Assembly (NCBI GenBank): GCA_021166835.1 | Contig: JAJPEN010000039.1 | Coordinates: 1 to 64,000, forward strand | DNA: 64,000 bases | Reading direction: 5' to 3' | Source of the DNA: Burkholderiaceae bacterium | Lineage (GTDB): Bacteria > Pseudomonadota > Gammaproteobacteria > Burkholderiales > Burkholderiaceae | Shown: piece after piece, positions 12,397 to 20,276 of the stretch | How the letters are laid out: each line of letters begins with the position of its first letter | How positions within the stretch are numbered: the first letter of the stretch is position 1 | Notes under the pieces: generated by a model | What the model was told of the DNA's origin: nothing | Seen by the model: the letters and a program-made list of their open reading frames with translations, nothing else | Databases searched by the model: none | Made by a program: the position numbers and the translations under genes

Positions 12397-13221
12397 TCAG
12401 GTCTTGCCGAGCGGCTCGATTACGCGCCGTGCCGCATTGCGGATGTGACGCAGCGACAATCGCTCGGCGCGCCGCGCATCGCCGGCGAGCACCGCATCGA
12501 GAATCGCCTCGTGCTCGTTCCAGGTTCGCTCGCGCGTCTCGATCGGCTCGAGCACGGCGATCATCGCGCGGCGCAGATGGTTCCAGTACAGGCGCAGCGT
12601 TTCGGCGAGCAGCGGATTGCCCGCCGCTTCGTACAGCCACATGTGAAACGCCATGTCGGCGCCGGTCAGCTCGGTGATGTCGCCGCGCGCGAGTGCGGCG
12701 CGCCCGCGCTCGAGGAGCGCACGGGCGCGCGCCGCCTTCGTGTGATGAAGCTCGGGCGATAGCGCCGCGCAGCGCGGCGCCGCGAGCCGGGCCGCCATCG
12801 GGTCGAGCGACTCGCGCAACTCGTACAGCGAGACGAAGAAGTTGCGGGCGAGCGGCGCGACGACCAGCCCGCGGCGGCCCGCTTCGTGCGCGAAGCCCTG
12901 CGAGCGCAACACGGTGAGCGCCTGCGTGAGCGGCTGGCGCGAGACGCCGAGCCTCGCGGCCAGCTCGTCCTGGTTCAGCCGGTCGCCCGGGCGCAGCACG
13001 CCGGCGCAGATGGCGTCGAGCAGCGACGAATAGACCTGTTCGTACAGCGAGGGCGCCACCTCGGGGATGCGGATGTCGGCCGGCGAGTCGGCCGGCGATT
13101 GCGGCGGCGCCGCCAGGTCGCCGGACGGCGCGGCGAGCGTGGGCAATCCTCGGACGACAGTGTCGAGTCCGGCTTCGTCGTCAGTCGCGATATCGGTTCG
13201 GGCGGAAGGCATGCGCGTCAT
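12397..13221 (-). CDS. GntR-family transcriptional regulator (FCD domain)
   Basis: About 274 residues. A winged helix-turn-helix (LNQDELAARLGVSRQPLTQAL) at roughly 75-110 is followed by an all-helical FCD ligand domain with metal/ligand-type residues (ELTGADMAFHMWLYEAAGN and a late HIRNAARR helix). This is the FadR/VanR-like subfamily, which senses small organic acids. An unusually long Pro/Ala-rich N-terminal extension precedes the HTH. Start ATG at 13221 (or 13212). It diverges from the B12-mutase operon, and a perfect palindrome lies between them, so it probably regulates that operon and itself; the effector could be the substrate acid (inference). Confidence 0.88.
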   Translation of the reverse strand: MTRMPSARTDIATDDEAGLDTVVRGLPTLAAPSGDLAAPPQSPADSPADIRIPEVAPSLYEQVYSSLLDAICAGVLRPGDRLNQDELAARLGVSRQPLTQALTVLRSQGFAHEAGRRGLVVAPLARNFFVSLYELRESLDPMAARLAAPRCAALSPELHHTKAARARALLERGRAALARGDITELTGADMAFHMWLYEAAGNPLLAETLRLYWNHLRRAMIAVLEPIETRERTWNEHEAILDAVLAGDARRAERLSLRHIRNAARRVIEPLGKT

Positions 13222-13259
13222 TCGGGAAACGGATTCGCCTGCGACATACGGAATACGAA

Positions 13260-13276
13260 ATACGATAGTATCGTAT
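13260..13276. promoter_or_regulatory. Perfect 17-bp palindrome, probable GntR operator
   Basis: ATACGATA-G-TATCGTAT is a perfect 8-bp inverted repeat around one base, in the divergent space between gntR (start 13221) and the mutase operon (start 13304). Three further ATACG-like half-sites lie immediately to its left (13245-13260), giving an ATACG array unlike the surrounding GC-rich sequence. Confidence 0.65.
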
Positions 13277-13303
13277 CCAAAGTACCGCACAAGGGAGACG
13301 CGA

Positions 13304-13711
13304 ATGGACCACCGGATCCGGGTGATGCTGGCCAAGGTCGGGCTCGACGGGCACGACCGCGGCGTGAAGATCGTCGCGCGCTGCCTGCGCGACGCGGGAA
13401 TGGACGTCGTCTACACTGGCTTGCATCGCTCGCCCGACGAGGTGGTCGATGCGGCCGTGCAGGAAGACGTCGACGTGCTCGGCGTGAGCCTGCTGTCGGG
13501 CGCGCACATGACGATCTTTCCGAAGATCATCCGCGGCCTGGAGTCGCGCGGCGTCGACGACATCATCCTCGTCGGCGGCGGCGTCATGCCCGACGAGGAC
13601 GTCGTCGCGCTCAAGGAGATGGGGGTCGACGAGATCCTGCTGCAGGACACGCCGCCCGAGACGATCATCCGCACGATCGAGCGGCTGGTCGCCGAGCGCG
13701 GCGCGCGCTGA
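13304..13711 (+). CDS. hcmB: B12-binding small subunit of an acyl-CoA mutase (HcmB-like)
   Basis: 135 residues forming one cobalamin-binding Rossmann-like domain. The B12 signature DGHDRG (15-20) supplies the cobalt-ligating His17, followed by SLLSG and the IILVGGGVMPDED loop. The protein is a stand-alone subunit, as in 2-hydroxyisobutyryl-CoA and isobutyryl-CoA mutases, not a fused domain as in methylmalonyl-CoA mutase. AAGGGAG lies upstream of the ATG. It leads a four-gene operon with the ligase, the G-protein chaperone and the large subunit. The gene name rests on the large subunit's diagnostic residues. Confidence 0.85.
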   Translation: MDHRIRVMLAKVGLDGHDRGVKIVARCLRDAGMDVVYTGLHRSPDEVVDAAVQEDVDVLGVSLLSGAHMTIFPKIIRGLESRGVDDIILVGGGVMPDEDVVALKEMGVDEILLQDTPPETIIRTIERLVAERGAR

Positions 13712-13733
13712 GCGTCGGCGCAGGAGAACGCCG

Positions 13734-15188
13734 ATGCATCAGGCCATGGAGTCGTGGAGCTGGCCTCCGCGCTACGGCGACTCGTACCGCCCCGCCGGGA
13801 ACAGCCGTTACTGGTTCCCCGTGCGCGAGACGATGGATCCGGGCGAGCGCGAACGCCGGATCGTCGAGCGCCTGCGCGAGGTCTGCGATTACGCGTATTC
13901 GAGTTGCGCGTTCTACCGGACGAAATGGAACGAAGCGGGCTTTCATCCGGAGCAGATTCGTTCGCTCGAGGACTTCGAGCGGCGCTGCCCGGTGGTGACG
14001 AAGGCCGACCTTCGTGCCGCGCAGCATCGCGCGCCGCCTTTCGGCGACTACCTGTGCATCCCCCAAGACGAGGTGTTCCACGTTCACGGCACCTCGGGCA
14101 CCACCGGCAGGCCCACCGCCTTCGCGATCGGTCGCGACGACTGGCGCGCGATCGCCAACGCGCACGCCCGCGTGATGTGGGGGATGGGCATCCGTCCGGG
14201 CGACACGGTCTTCGTCGCGGCGATCTTCAGCCTGTACATGGGCAGCTGGGGAGCGCTGGCCGGCGCCGAGCGGCTCGGCGCGAAATCGTTTCCCTTCGGC
14301 GCGGGCGCGCCGGGGATGTCTTCGCGCGCCGTCCAGTGGCTGGACATGATCCGCCCGCAGGCGTTCTACGGAACGCCGTCGTACGCGCTGTACCTGGCCG
14401 AGACGGCGCGGAAGGAAGGCCTCGATCCGGCGAAGTTCGGCCTCGAGCGGATGTTCTTCTCCGGCGAGCCCGGGGCATCGGTGCCCGGCGTGCGCGACCG
14501 CATCGCCGACGCCTTTCGAGCGCAGGTCTTCGACTGCGGCTCGATGGCCGAGATGTCGCCGTTCATGAACGTGGCGGGCTCGGCCGAGTCCTCGCAGGGC
14601 ATGCTCTGCTGGCAGGACATCTGCTACACCGAGGTGTGCGACCCCGCCACCTTCGAGCGCGTGCCCTACGGCGAACGCGGCACGCCGGTGTACACGCACC
14701 TCGAGCGCACCTCGCAGCCGATGATCCGCCTCGTCTCGGGCGACCTGGCGCGGTGGACGAACGACCCGACGCCGTGCGGGCGCACCTACCCGAGCCTGCC
14801 GCAGGGCATCTTCGGCCGCATCGACGACATGTTCACGGTGCGCGGCGAGAACGTCTATCCGAGCGAGATCGACTCGGCGCTCAGCCGGCTCGACGGCTAC
14901 GGCGGGGAGCATCGCATCGTCATCACGCGCGAAGGCCAGATGGACGAGCTGCTGCTGCGCGTCGAGCCCAGCGTCGACCTGGCCGCCCGCGGCCCGGCTG
15001 CCGCCGAGGAGTTCCGCGCGCGCGTCGCCTCGTCGGTGCACGTGATGCTCGGCCTGCGCACGATGGTCGAGGTCGTCGAACCGGGCACGTACCCGCGCAC
15101 CGACTTCAAGGCGCGACGCGTCATCGACGACCGCGAGGTCTTTCGCCGACTCGCCGACACCCTGCATCGCGGCGAGGGCGTCCGATGA
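13734..15188 (+). CDS. AMP-forming acyl-CoA ligase, probable 2-hydroxyisobutyrate-CoA ligase
   Basis: 484 residues of the phenylacetate-CoA ligase branch of adenylate-forming enzymes. The ATP-binding P-loop HGTSGTTGRPT is at 118-128; the hinge region RIDDMFTVRGENVYPSEID and a C-terminal RTDFKARR with the adenylation lysine are present. It activates a carboxylic acid to its CoA ester. Because it sits between the two mutase subunits, its product should be the mutase substrate; in the known Aquincola tertiaricarbonis pathway a ligase of this kind makes 2-hydroxyisobutyryl-CoA. The acid itself cannot be read from the sequence. Stop overlaps the next start (ATGA). Confidence 0.82.
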   Translation: MHQAMESWSWPPRYGDSYRPAGNSRYWFPVRETMDPGERERRIVERLREVCDYAYSSCAFYRTKWNEAGFHPEQIRSLEDFERRCPVVTKADLRAAQHRAPPFGDYLCIPQDEVFHVHGTSGTTGRPTAFAIGRDDWRAIANAHARVMWGMGIRPGDTVFVAAIFSLYMGSWGALAGAERLGAKSFPFGAGAPGMSSRAVQWLDMIRPQAFYGTPSYALYLAETARKEGLDPAKFGLERMFFSGEPGASVPGVRDRIADAFRAQVFDCGSMAEMSPFMNVAGSAESSQGMLCWQDICYTEVCDPATFERVPYGERGTPVYTHLERTSQPMIRLVSGDLARWTNDPTPCGRTYPSLPQGIFGRIDDMFTVRGENVYPSEIDSALSRLDGYGGEHRIVITREGQMDELLLRVEPSVDLAARGPAAAEEFRARVASSVHVMLGLRTMVEVVEPGTYPRTDFKARRVIDDREVFRRLADTLHRGEGVR

Positions 15189-16153
15189 AGGGGCGCGCTC
15201 CGGTTTCATCGAGCGCGCTCGTCGAACGCGCGCTGCGCGGCGAGCACGCCGCGATGGCGCGACTGATGACGCGCGCCGAAGCGGGCAGCGCCGAATGCCG
15301 CGACGCCTTTGCGCAGATCTACGCGAAGACCGGCCATGCGCATCGCATCGGCATCACCGGCGTGCCCGGCAGCGGCAAGTCGACGCTCGTCTCGGTGCTC
15401 ACGCGCCGGCTGCGCGAGCAGGGCAGGCGGGTGGGCGTCATCGCCGTCGATCCGTCGAGTCCGTATTCGGGCGGCTCGATCATGGGGGACCGGATCCGGA
15501 TGTCGGAGCACGTCGGCGACGAGGGCGTCTTCATCCGCAGCATGGCCACGCGCGGCGCGCACGGCGGCATGGCGCGCGCATCGCTCGAGGCGGCCGACGT
15601 GCTCGACGCCGCCGGCTTCGACTACGTGATCGTCGAGACGGTCGGCGTCGGCCAGGCCGAGGTCGAGATCGCGCGCGCCGCGCACACCGTCGTCGTCGTC
15701 TCGGCGCCGGGCCTGGGCGACGACATCCAGGCGATCAAGGCGGGCATCCTCGAGATCGCCGACGTGCACGTCGTCAGCAAGTGCGACCGCCCGGACGCGA
15801 ACCGCACGGTGAGCGACCTGAAGACGATGCTCGCGATGGGGATGTCGATCGGTCCGAAGGCCGAGTGGAACGCGCCGGTGGTGCCGACCAGCTCGGCGCG
15901 CGGCGACGGCTTCGACAAACTGATCGATGCGCTCGCGCGCCACGCGCAGCATCTTCGTGATTCGGACGCCGGACGCGAACGATTGCGGCGCATCGCCGAC
16001 TTCCGGATGCTGAAGACCGCCGAGGATCTGCTCGGCGAGCGTTTTCGCGCCGCCCGCGGCGGCGAGCTTGCCGAACTGTCCGCGCGGCTCGCCGAGCGCA
16101 GCATCTCCCCGTACCAGGCCGCCGAGCGGCTGCTCGCCGGCTTCACTGCTTGA
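15185..16153 (+). CDS. MeaB/ArgK-family G-protein chaperone of the B12 mutase
   Basis: 322 residues. A SIMIBI-class GTPase with Walker A GVPGSGKST (59-67), the DPSSPYSGGSIMGDRIRM switch region, ETVGVGQAE and a SKCDR-type base-recognition loop (here SKCDRPDAN, instead of the common NKAD). MeaB proteins gate cofactor loading and protect the mutase from inactivation; the copy linked to 2-hydroxyisobutyryl-CoA mutase is called MeaH. Start ATG at 15185 overlapping the ligase stop, 10 nt before the large-subunit gene. Confidence 0.9.
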   Translation: MKGRAPVSSSALVERALRGEHAAMARLMTRAEAGSAECRDAFAQIYAKTGHAHRIGITGVPGSGKSTLVSVLTRRLREQGRRVGVIAVDPSSPYSGGSIMGDRIRMSEHVGDEGVFIRSMATRGAHGGMARASLEAADVLDAAGFDYVIVETVGVGQAEVEIARAAHTVVVVSAPGLGDDIQAIKAGILEIADVHVVSKCDRPDANRTVSDLKTMLAMGMSIGPKAEWNAPVVPTSSARGDGFDKLIDALARHAQHLRDSDAGRERLRRIADFRMLKTAEDLLGERFRAARGGELAELSARLAERSISPYQAAERLLAGFTA

Positions 16154-16163
16154 GGAGTCCTGC

Positions 16164-17858
16164 ATGACCCGCCGATCCCCCGATCCCGCCGTTTCGCCTT
16201 CGCTGCAGGAGCAGACAAGCGACTGGGAGCGCAACGAAGTCGCGTCCTTCCTCGCGCGCCAGAAGGAGAGGAAGGAGCAGTTCTTCACCTTCGGCGGACT
16301 GCCGGTGAAGCGCACCTACACGCCGCTGGATCTCGAAGGCTCGTCGTTCGACGACATCGGCCTGCCCGGCCGTTACCCGTTCACGCGCGGGCCCTATCCG
16401 ACGATGTATCGCAGCCGCAACTGGACGATGCGCCAGATCGCCGGCTTCGGCACCGGGGAGGACACGAACCGGCGCTTCAAGTACCTGATCGCGCAGGGCC
16501 AGACCGGACTGTCTACCGACTTCGACATGCCGACGCTGATGGGCTACGACTCCGACCACCCGATGTCCGAGGGCGAGGTCGGCCGCGAGGGCGTGGCGAT
16601 CGACATTCTCGCCGACATGGAGGCGCTGTTCGACGGCATCGATCTCGAGAACATCTCGGTGTCGATGACGATCAACCCGAGCGCGTGGATCCTGCTGGCG
16701 ATGTACGTCGCGCTCGCGCAGAAGCGCGGCTGCGACCTGAACCGGCTGTCGGGGACGATCCAGGCCGACATCCTGAAGGAGTACATGGCGCAGAAGGAAT
16801 TCATCTTCCCGATCGCACCTTCGGTGCGTCTCGTGCGCGACTGCATCACGTACTGCGCGCAGAACATGAAGCGCTACAACCCGATCAACATCTCGGGCTA
16901 CCACATCTCGGAAGCGGGTTCCTCGCCGCTGCACGAAGTCGCGTTCACGATGTGCAACCTCGTCACCTACGTGGAGGAGGTGCTGAAGACCGGAATGAAG
17001 GTCGACGACTTCGCCCCGCGGCTGGCGTTCTTCTTCGTCTGCCAGACCGATTTCTTCGAGGAGATCGCGAAGTTCCGCGCGGCGCGTCGCGTCTACGCGA
17101 AGATCATGCGCGAGCGCTTCGGCGCGAAGAACCCGGAGTCGATGCGCCTGCGCTTCCACTGCCAGACCGCCGCCGCGACGCTCACGAAGCCGCAGTACCG
17201 GATCAACATCGTGCGCACGACGCTGCAGGCGCTCGCCGCGGTGCTCGGCGGCGCGCAGAGCCTGCACACCAACGGCATGGACGAGGCGTTCTCGATTCCG
17301 ACCGAGGAGGCGATGAAGATCGCGCTGCGCACGCAGCAGATCATCGCCGAGGAGGCGCACGTCACCGAAGTGGTCGATCCGGTCGGCGGGTCGTATTACG
17401 TCGAGCACCTGACGAACGAGTACGAGCGGAAGATCTTCGAGATCCTCGACGAGGTCGAGGCCAACGGCGGCACGATCAAGCTGATCGAGGAGGGCTGGTT
17501 CCAGCGGCACATCGCCGATTTCGCCTACGAGCAGGCGCTCGACAAGCAGAGCGGAGCGAAGCCGGTGATCGGCGTGAACCGCTTCCACGAACCCGACGAG
17601 GTAGTCGACATCGAGACGCATCCTCACGATCCGACCGCCGAGCGGCGGCAGATCGAGCGGCTGCAGCGCAACCGGCGCGAACGCGACAACGCGCGCGTCG
17701 ATGCGCTGCTCGACGAGCTGGTCGGCGTGGCGAAGGACGAGAACCGGAACATCATGCCGGTGACGATCGAACTGGTGCGCGCCGGCGCGAGCATGGGCGA
17801 CATCGTCGAACGGCTGAAGACGGTGTGGGGGACCCACCGCGAGGTGCCGGTATTCTGA
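16164..17858 (+). CDS. hcmA: 2-Hydroxyisobutyryl-CoA mutase large subunit (HcmA-like)
   Basis: 564 residues: only the TIM-barrel substrate domain, with no B12-binding domain, so it must pair with the small subunit at 13304. The methylmalonyl-CoA mutase family motifs are present (PYPTMYRSRNWTMRQ, GYDSDHP, NISGYHISEAG, QSLHTNGMDEA). Two residues decide specificity: Ile92 (RQIAGFG), where methylmalonyl-CoA mutase has Tyr and isobutyryl-CoA mutase Phe, and Asp119 (STDFD). They match Ile90/Asp117, reported as diagnostic in the Aquincola tertiaricarbonis enzyme, which converts 2-hydroxyisobutyryl-CoA to (S)-3-hydroxybutyryl-CoA. GAGGAG lies 6 nt before the ATG. The name is inferred from these residues and the operon. 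Confidence 0.83.
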   Translation: MTRRSPDPAVSPSLQEQTSDWERNEVASFLARQKERKEQFFTFGGLPVKRTYTPLDLEGSSFDDIGLPGRYPFTRGPYPTMYRSRNWTMRQIAGFGTGEDTNRRFKYLIAQGQTGLSTDFDMPTLMGYDSDHPMSEGEVGREGVAIDILADMEALFDGIDLENISVSMTINPSAWILLAMYVALAQKRGCDLNRLSGTIQADILKEYMAQKEFIFPIAPSVRLVRDCITYCAQNMKRYNPINISGYHISEAGSSPLHEVAFTMCNLVTYVEEVLKTGMKVDDFAPRLAFFFVCQTDFFEEIAKFRAARRVYAKIMRERFGAKNPESMRLRFHCQTAAATLTKPQYRINIVRTTLQALAAVLGGAQSLHTNGMDEAFSIPTEEAMKIALRTQQIIAEEAHVTEVVDPVGGSYYVEHLTNEYERKIFEILDEVEANGGTIKLIEEGWFQRHIADFAYEQALDKQSGAKPVIGVNRFHEPDEVVDIETHPHDPTAERRQIERLQRNRRERDNARVDALLDELVGVAKDENRNIMPVTIELVRAGASMGDIVERLKTVWGTHREVPVF

Positions 17859-17897
17859 GGCCCGTATCCTGAGGCCTGTCTTTCGAGCGACGACGCG

Positions 17898-18950
17898 ATG
17901 CATTCGAACCCTCTCGTGCTCCCCTACCGCAACGCTTCGCCGGCGATCGACGAGCCGCGGGCGTTCTTCGATCGGGGCTGCGCGGTGCTCGGCCGGGCGC
18001 GGATCGGCCGCGGCGCGGCTTTCGGACCCTTCGCCGTCGTGCGTGCCGACGGCCACGTGGTGAACGCGGGCGACGATTTCTTTCTCGGTGCGCACGCCAC
18101 GGTTCACATCTCGCACGATCTCTACGGATCGACGGTCGGCGATCGCGTCACCGTCGGACGCAACTCGATCGTGCACGCCTGCACGATCGGCGACGATTGC
18201 GTGCTCGAGGACGACGTCGCGGTGCTCGATGGCGCCGCCGTGGGGCGCGGCAGCGTGATCGCGGCGGGCTCGGTCGTGTTTCCGCGCACCGCGCTGCCGG
18301 CCGGGCACTGGTGCGAGGGTTCGCCGGCCCGGGCCGTCCGCCCGCTGCAGGCCGGCGAGTGCGCGGCGATACGCGAACGCGTACGCATGGCAGCACGTGC
18401 CTGCGACACGACCTCGGAACGCGATTTCAGGATCGACGACGGCGTACACGACGTCTACGTCGCGGCCACCGCGGTCGGACGCGCGAGGCTGGTCCTCGGC
18501 CCGTCGAGCAGCATCTGGTTCGGCTGCGTGCTGCAGGCGCCCGAGCATCCGTTGCGCATCGGCGCGCGCTCGAACGTGCAGGACAACACCGTGATGCATG
18601 CCCGTCACGGGCCGATCGAGATCGGCACCGACACGACGATCGGTCACAACGTGCTGCTCGAGGACTGCAGCGTCGGCTCTCGCACGCTCGTCGGAATGGG
18701 CTCGCGCCTGGCGCCCGGCACCGTCGTGCAGGAAGACGTGTTCGTCGCTGCCGGCACCTTTACCACCGAAGGGCAGGTGCTCGAAAGCGGCTCGTTGTGG
18801 GGCGGGCGTCCGGCGCGACCCATCGCTCCGCTCGGCGAGCCGCTTCGCAGGGTGATCGCGCAGGCCGCCACGATCTACCGCGAATACGCGGCGCAGTTCG
18901 CGGCATCCCATGAAGCTTCAACTTCGATCGCAGGAGGAATAGCATCCTGA
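17898..18950 (+). CDS. Tandem gamma-carbonic-anhydrase-like (left-handed beta-helix) protein
   Basis: 350 residues holding two gamma-CA/PaaY-type hexapeptide domains (about 1-155 and 185-330), whereas family members normally have one. The three zinc-ligand positions are split: domain 1 has His70 and His93 but Arg88 in place of the middle His; domain 2 has His234 and His250 but Glu255 in place of the third. In Cam-type enzymes the zinc bridges two subunits (two His from one, one from the other), so the two domains could together make one complete site. It starts 39 nt after hcmA and may belong to the same operon. The reaction (carbonic anhydrase, CoA thioester hydrolase or structural) is unknown. 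Confidence 0.8.
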   Translation: MHSNPLVLPYRNASPAIDEPRAFFDRGCAVLGRARIGRGAAFGPFAVVRADGHVVNAGDDFFLGAHATVHISHDLYGSTVGDRVTVGRNSIVHACTIGDDCVLEDDVAVLDGAAVGRGSVIAAGSVVFPRTALPAGHWCEGSPARAVRPLQAGECAAIRERVRMAARACDTTSERDFRIDDGVHDVYVAATAVGRARLVLGPSSSIWFGCVLQAPEHPLRIGARSNVQDNTVMHARHGPIEIGTDTTIGHNVLLEDCSVGSRTLVGMGSRLAPGTVVQEDVFVAAGTFTTEGQVLESGSLWGGRPARPIAPLGEPLRRVIAQAATIYREYAAQFAASHEASTSIAGGIAS

Positions 18951-19025
18951 GTCGCTCGCGCTGATCGGGCGCGCCGTACATAAACCCCTTTTCAGACACG
19001 GTTACCTGCCAGAGAGGAGACAGCC

Positions 19026-20156
19026 ATGACAACGCATACCAAGGCAGACACGAAGGTTTCGCACGATCGCTCCCGACGCAGCTTCGTCGGCGCCGCCGCC
19101 GCGGGCGGAACCGCCGCGCTCGCCGCGCCGTTCATCGCGAACGCGCAGGCCGGCAAGACCACCACGTGGAAGGTGCAGACGTCGTGGCCGGCGGGCGTGG
19201 GTCTCGACACCTTTCGCAAATGGTGCGACTCCATCAAGGAGAAGACGGGCGGCGAGCTGGAGTTCAAGGGCTTCGCGGCAAAGGAGATCGTCGGCGACTT
19301 CGAGCTGCTCGACGGCGTGAAGAACGGCGTTCTCGAGGCGATGAACTCGTTCACCGTCTACTGGGTCGGCAAGATTCCCGCCACCGCGTTCCTCAGCTCG
19401 TACCTGATGGGGTTGCGCTACCCGCACGAGTGGGACGTCTTCTTCTACAGCCGCGACGGCCTGAAGATGGCGCGCGAGATCTACGCCAGGCAGGGCCTGT
19501 ACTACGTCAACCGCATCCACCACGGCCCGAACATCATCCACTCGAAGAAGCCGATCCGCTCGATCGACGACTTCAAGGGGCTGAAGCTGCGCGTTCCCGG
19601 CGGGATGATCGCCGAGGGCTTCGCCGCGGCCGGCGCGCGCACCACGCTGCTGCCCGGCGGCGAGGTGTTCTCGGCGCTCGAGAAGGGAACGATCGACGCG
19701 GCCGACTACACCGGCGCCGCGGTGAACTGGGACCTCGGCTTCCAGCAGGTCACGAAATACATCACGATGGGGCCGGTCGGGCTGCAGTGCATCTACCAGC
19801 CGGTGGACCTGATGGACTTCGTCGTGGGCATGAACCACTGGAACGCGCTCTCGCCGAAGATGAAGCAGTTCGTCGACCTGGAGATCCAGTCGTACTCGAA
19901 CGTGCACCATGCGGCGATCCAGAAGGCCGACATGGAGGCCTGGCAGAAGTTCCTCAACGCCGGCATCGAGATCAACCGGCTGGGCGCCGACGATCTCGAC
20001 AAGTTCCAGCGCATCGCGGTGCCCATCTGGTTCAAGTGGGCCAACAAGGACAAGGACGCGGCGCGCGTCTTCAAGCAGCAGCTCGAGATCATGGAGTCGC
20101 CCAGCTTCGGCTACGTGACGCCCGAGATGTACAAGGGGCAGAAGCTCGACATCTGA
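19026..20156 (+). CDS. TRAP transporter solute-binding protein (DctP/TakP type)
   Basis: 376-residue periplasmic receptor. The N-terminus has a Tat-type signal (SRRSFVG, then an Ala-rich hydrophobic run ending near ANAQA). Typical DctP features follow: WPAG, a conserved Arg in GLKLRVPGG and ALEKGTIDAADY. Tat export and the WDVFFYSRDG/AADYTG segments resemble the TakP group that binds 2-oxo or 2-hydroxy monocarboxylates. AGAGAGGAGA precedes the ATG. First gene of a P-Q-M transporter set, downstream of the mutase operon; import of the hydroxy acid used by that operon is plausible but inferred. Confidence 0.92.
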   Translation: MTTHTKADTKVSHDRSRRSFVGAAAAGGTAALAAPFIANAQAGKTTTWKVQTSWPAGVGLDTFRKWCDSIKEKTGGELEFKGFAAKEIVGDFELLDGVKNGVLEAMNSFTVYWVGKIPATAFLSSYLMGLRYPHEWDVFFYSRDGLKMAREIYARQGLYYVNRIHHGPNIIHSKKPIRSIDDFKGLKLRVPGGMIAEGFAAAGARTTLLPGGEVFSALEKGTIDAADYTGAAVNWDLGFQQVTKYITMGPVGLQCIYQPVDLMDFVVGMNHWNALSPKMKQFVDLEIQSYSNVHHAAIQKADMEAWQKFLNAGIEINRLGADDLDKFQRIAVPIWFKWANKDKDAARVFKQQLEIMESPSFGYVTPEMYKGQKLDI

Positions 20157-20276
20157 TGATCCCCGGCGCGGGCGAGCCGCACCGGTGTTTCCTTCGCATG
20201 CGAACGACGGCGCCGGGCGGCGCCTCGTTCGCGTGTGCTTCCCGGATCCTTTCCGGCTCTCCGGAGCATTCCTTCG

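Noticed and set aside
13304..17858. Reading the B12 operon as methylmalonyl-CoA or isobutyryl-CoA mutase
   Set aside because: The large subunit lacks the Tyr and Phe typical of those enzymes and has Ile92/Asp119, and a CoA ligase is inserted in the operon.
16143..18911. A 922-codon minus-strand frame opposite hcmA
   Set aside because: Pure shadow of the mutase coding strand; no domain or ribosome site.
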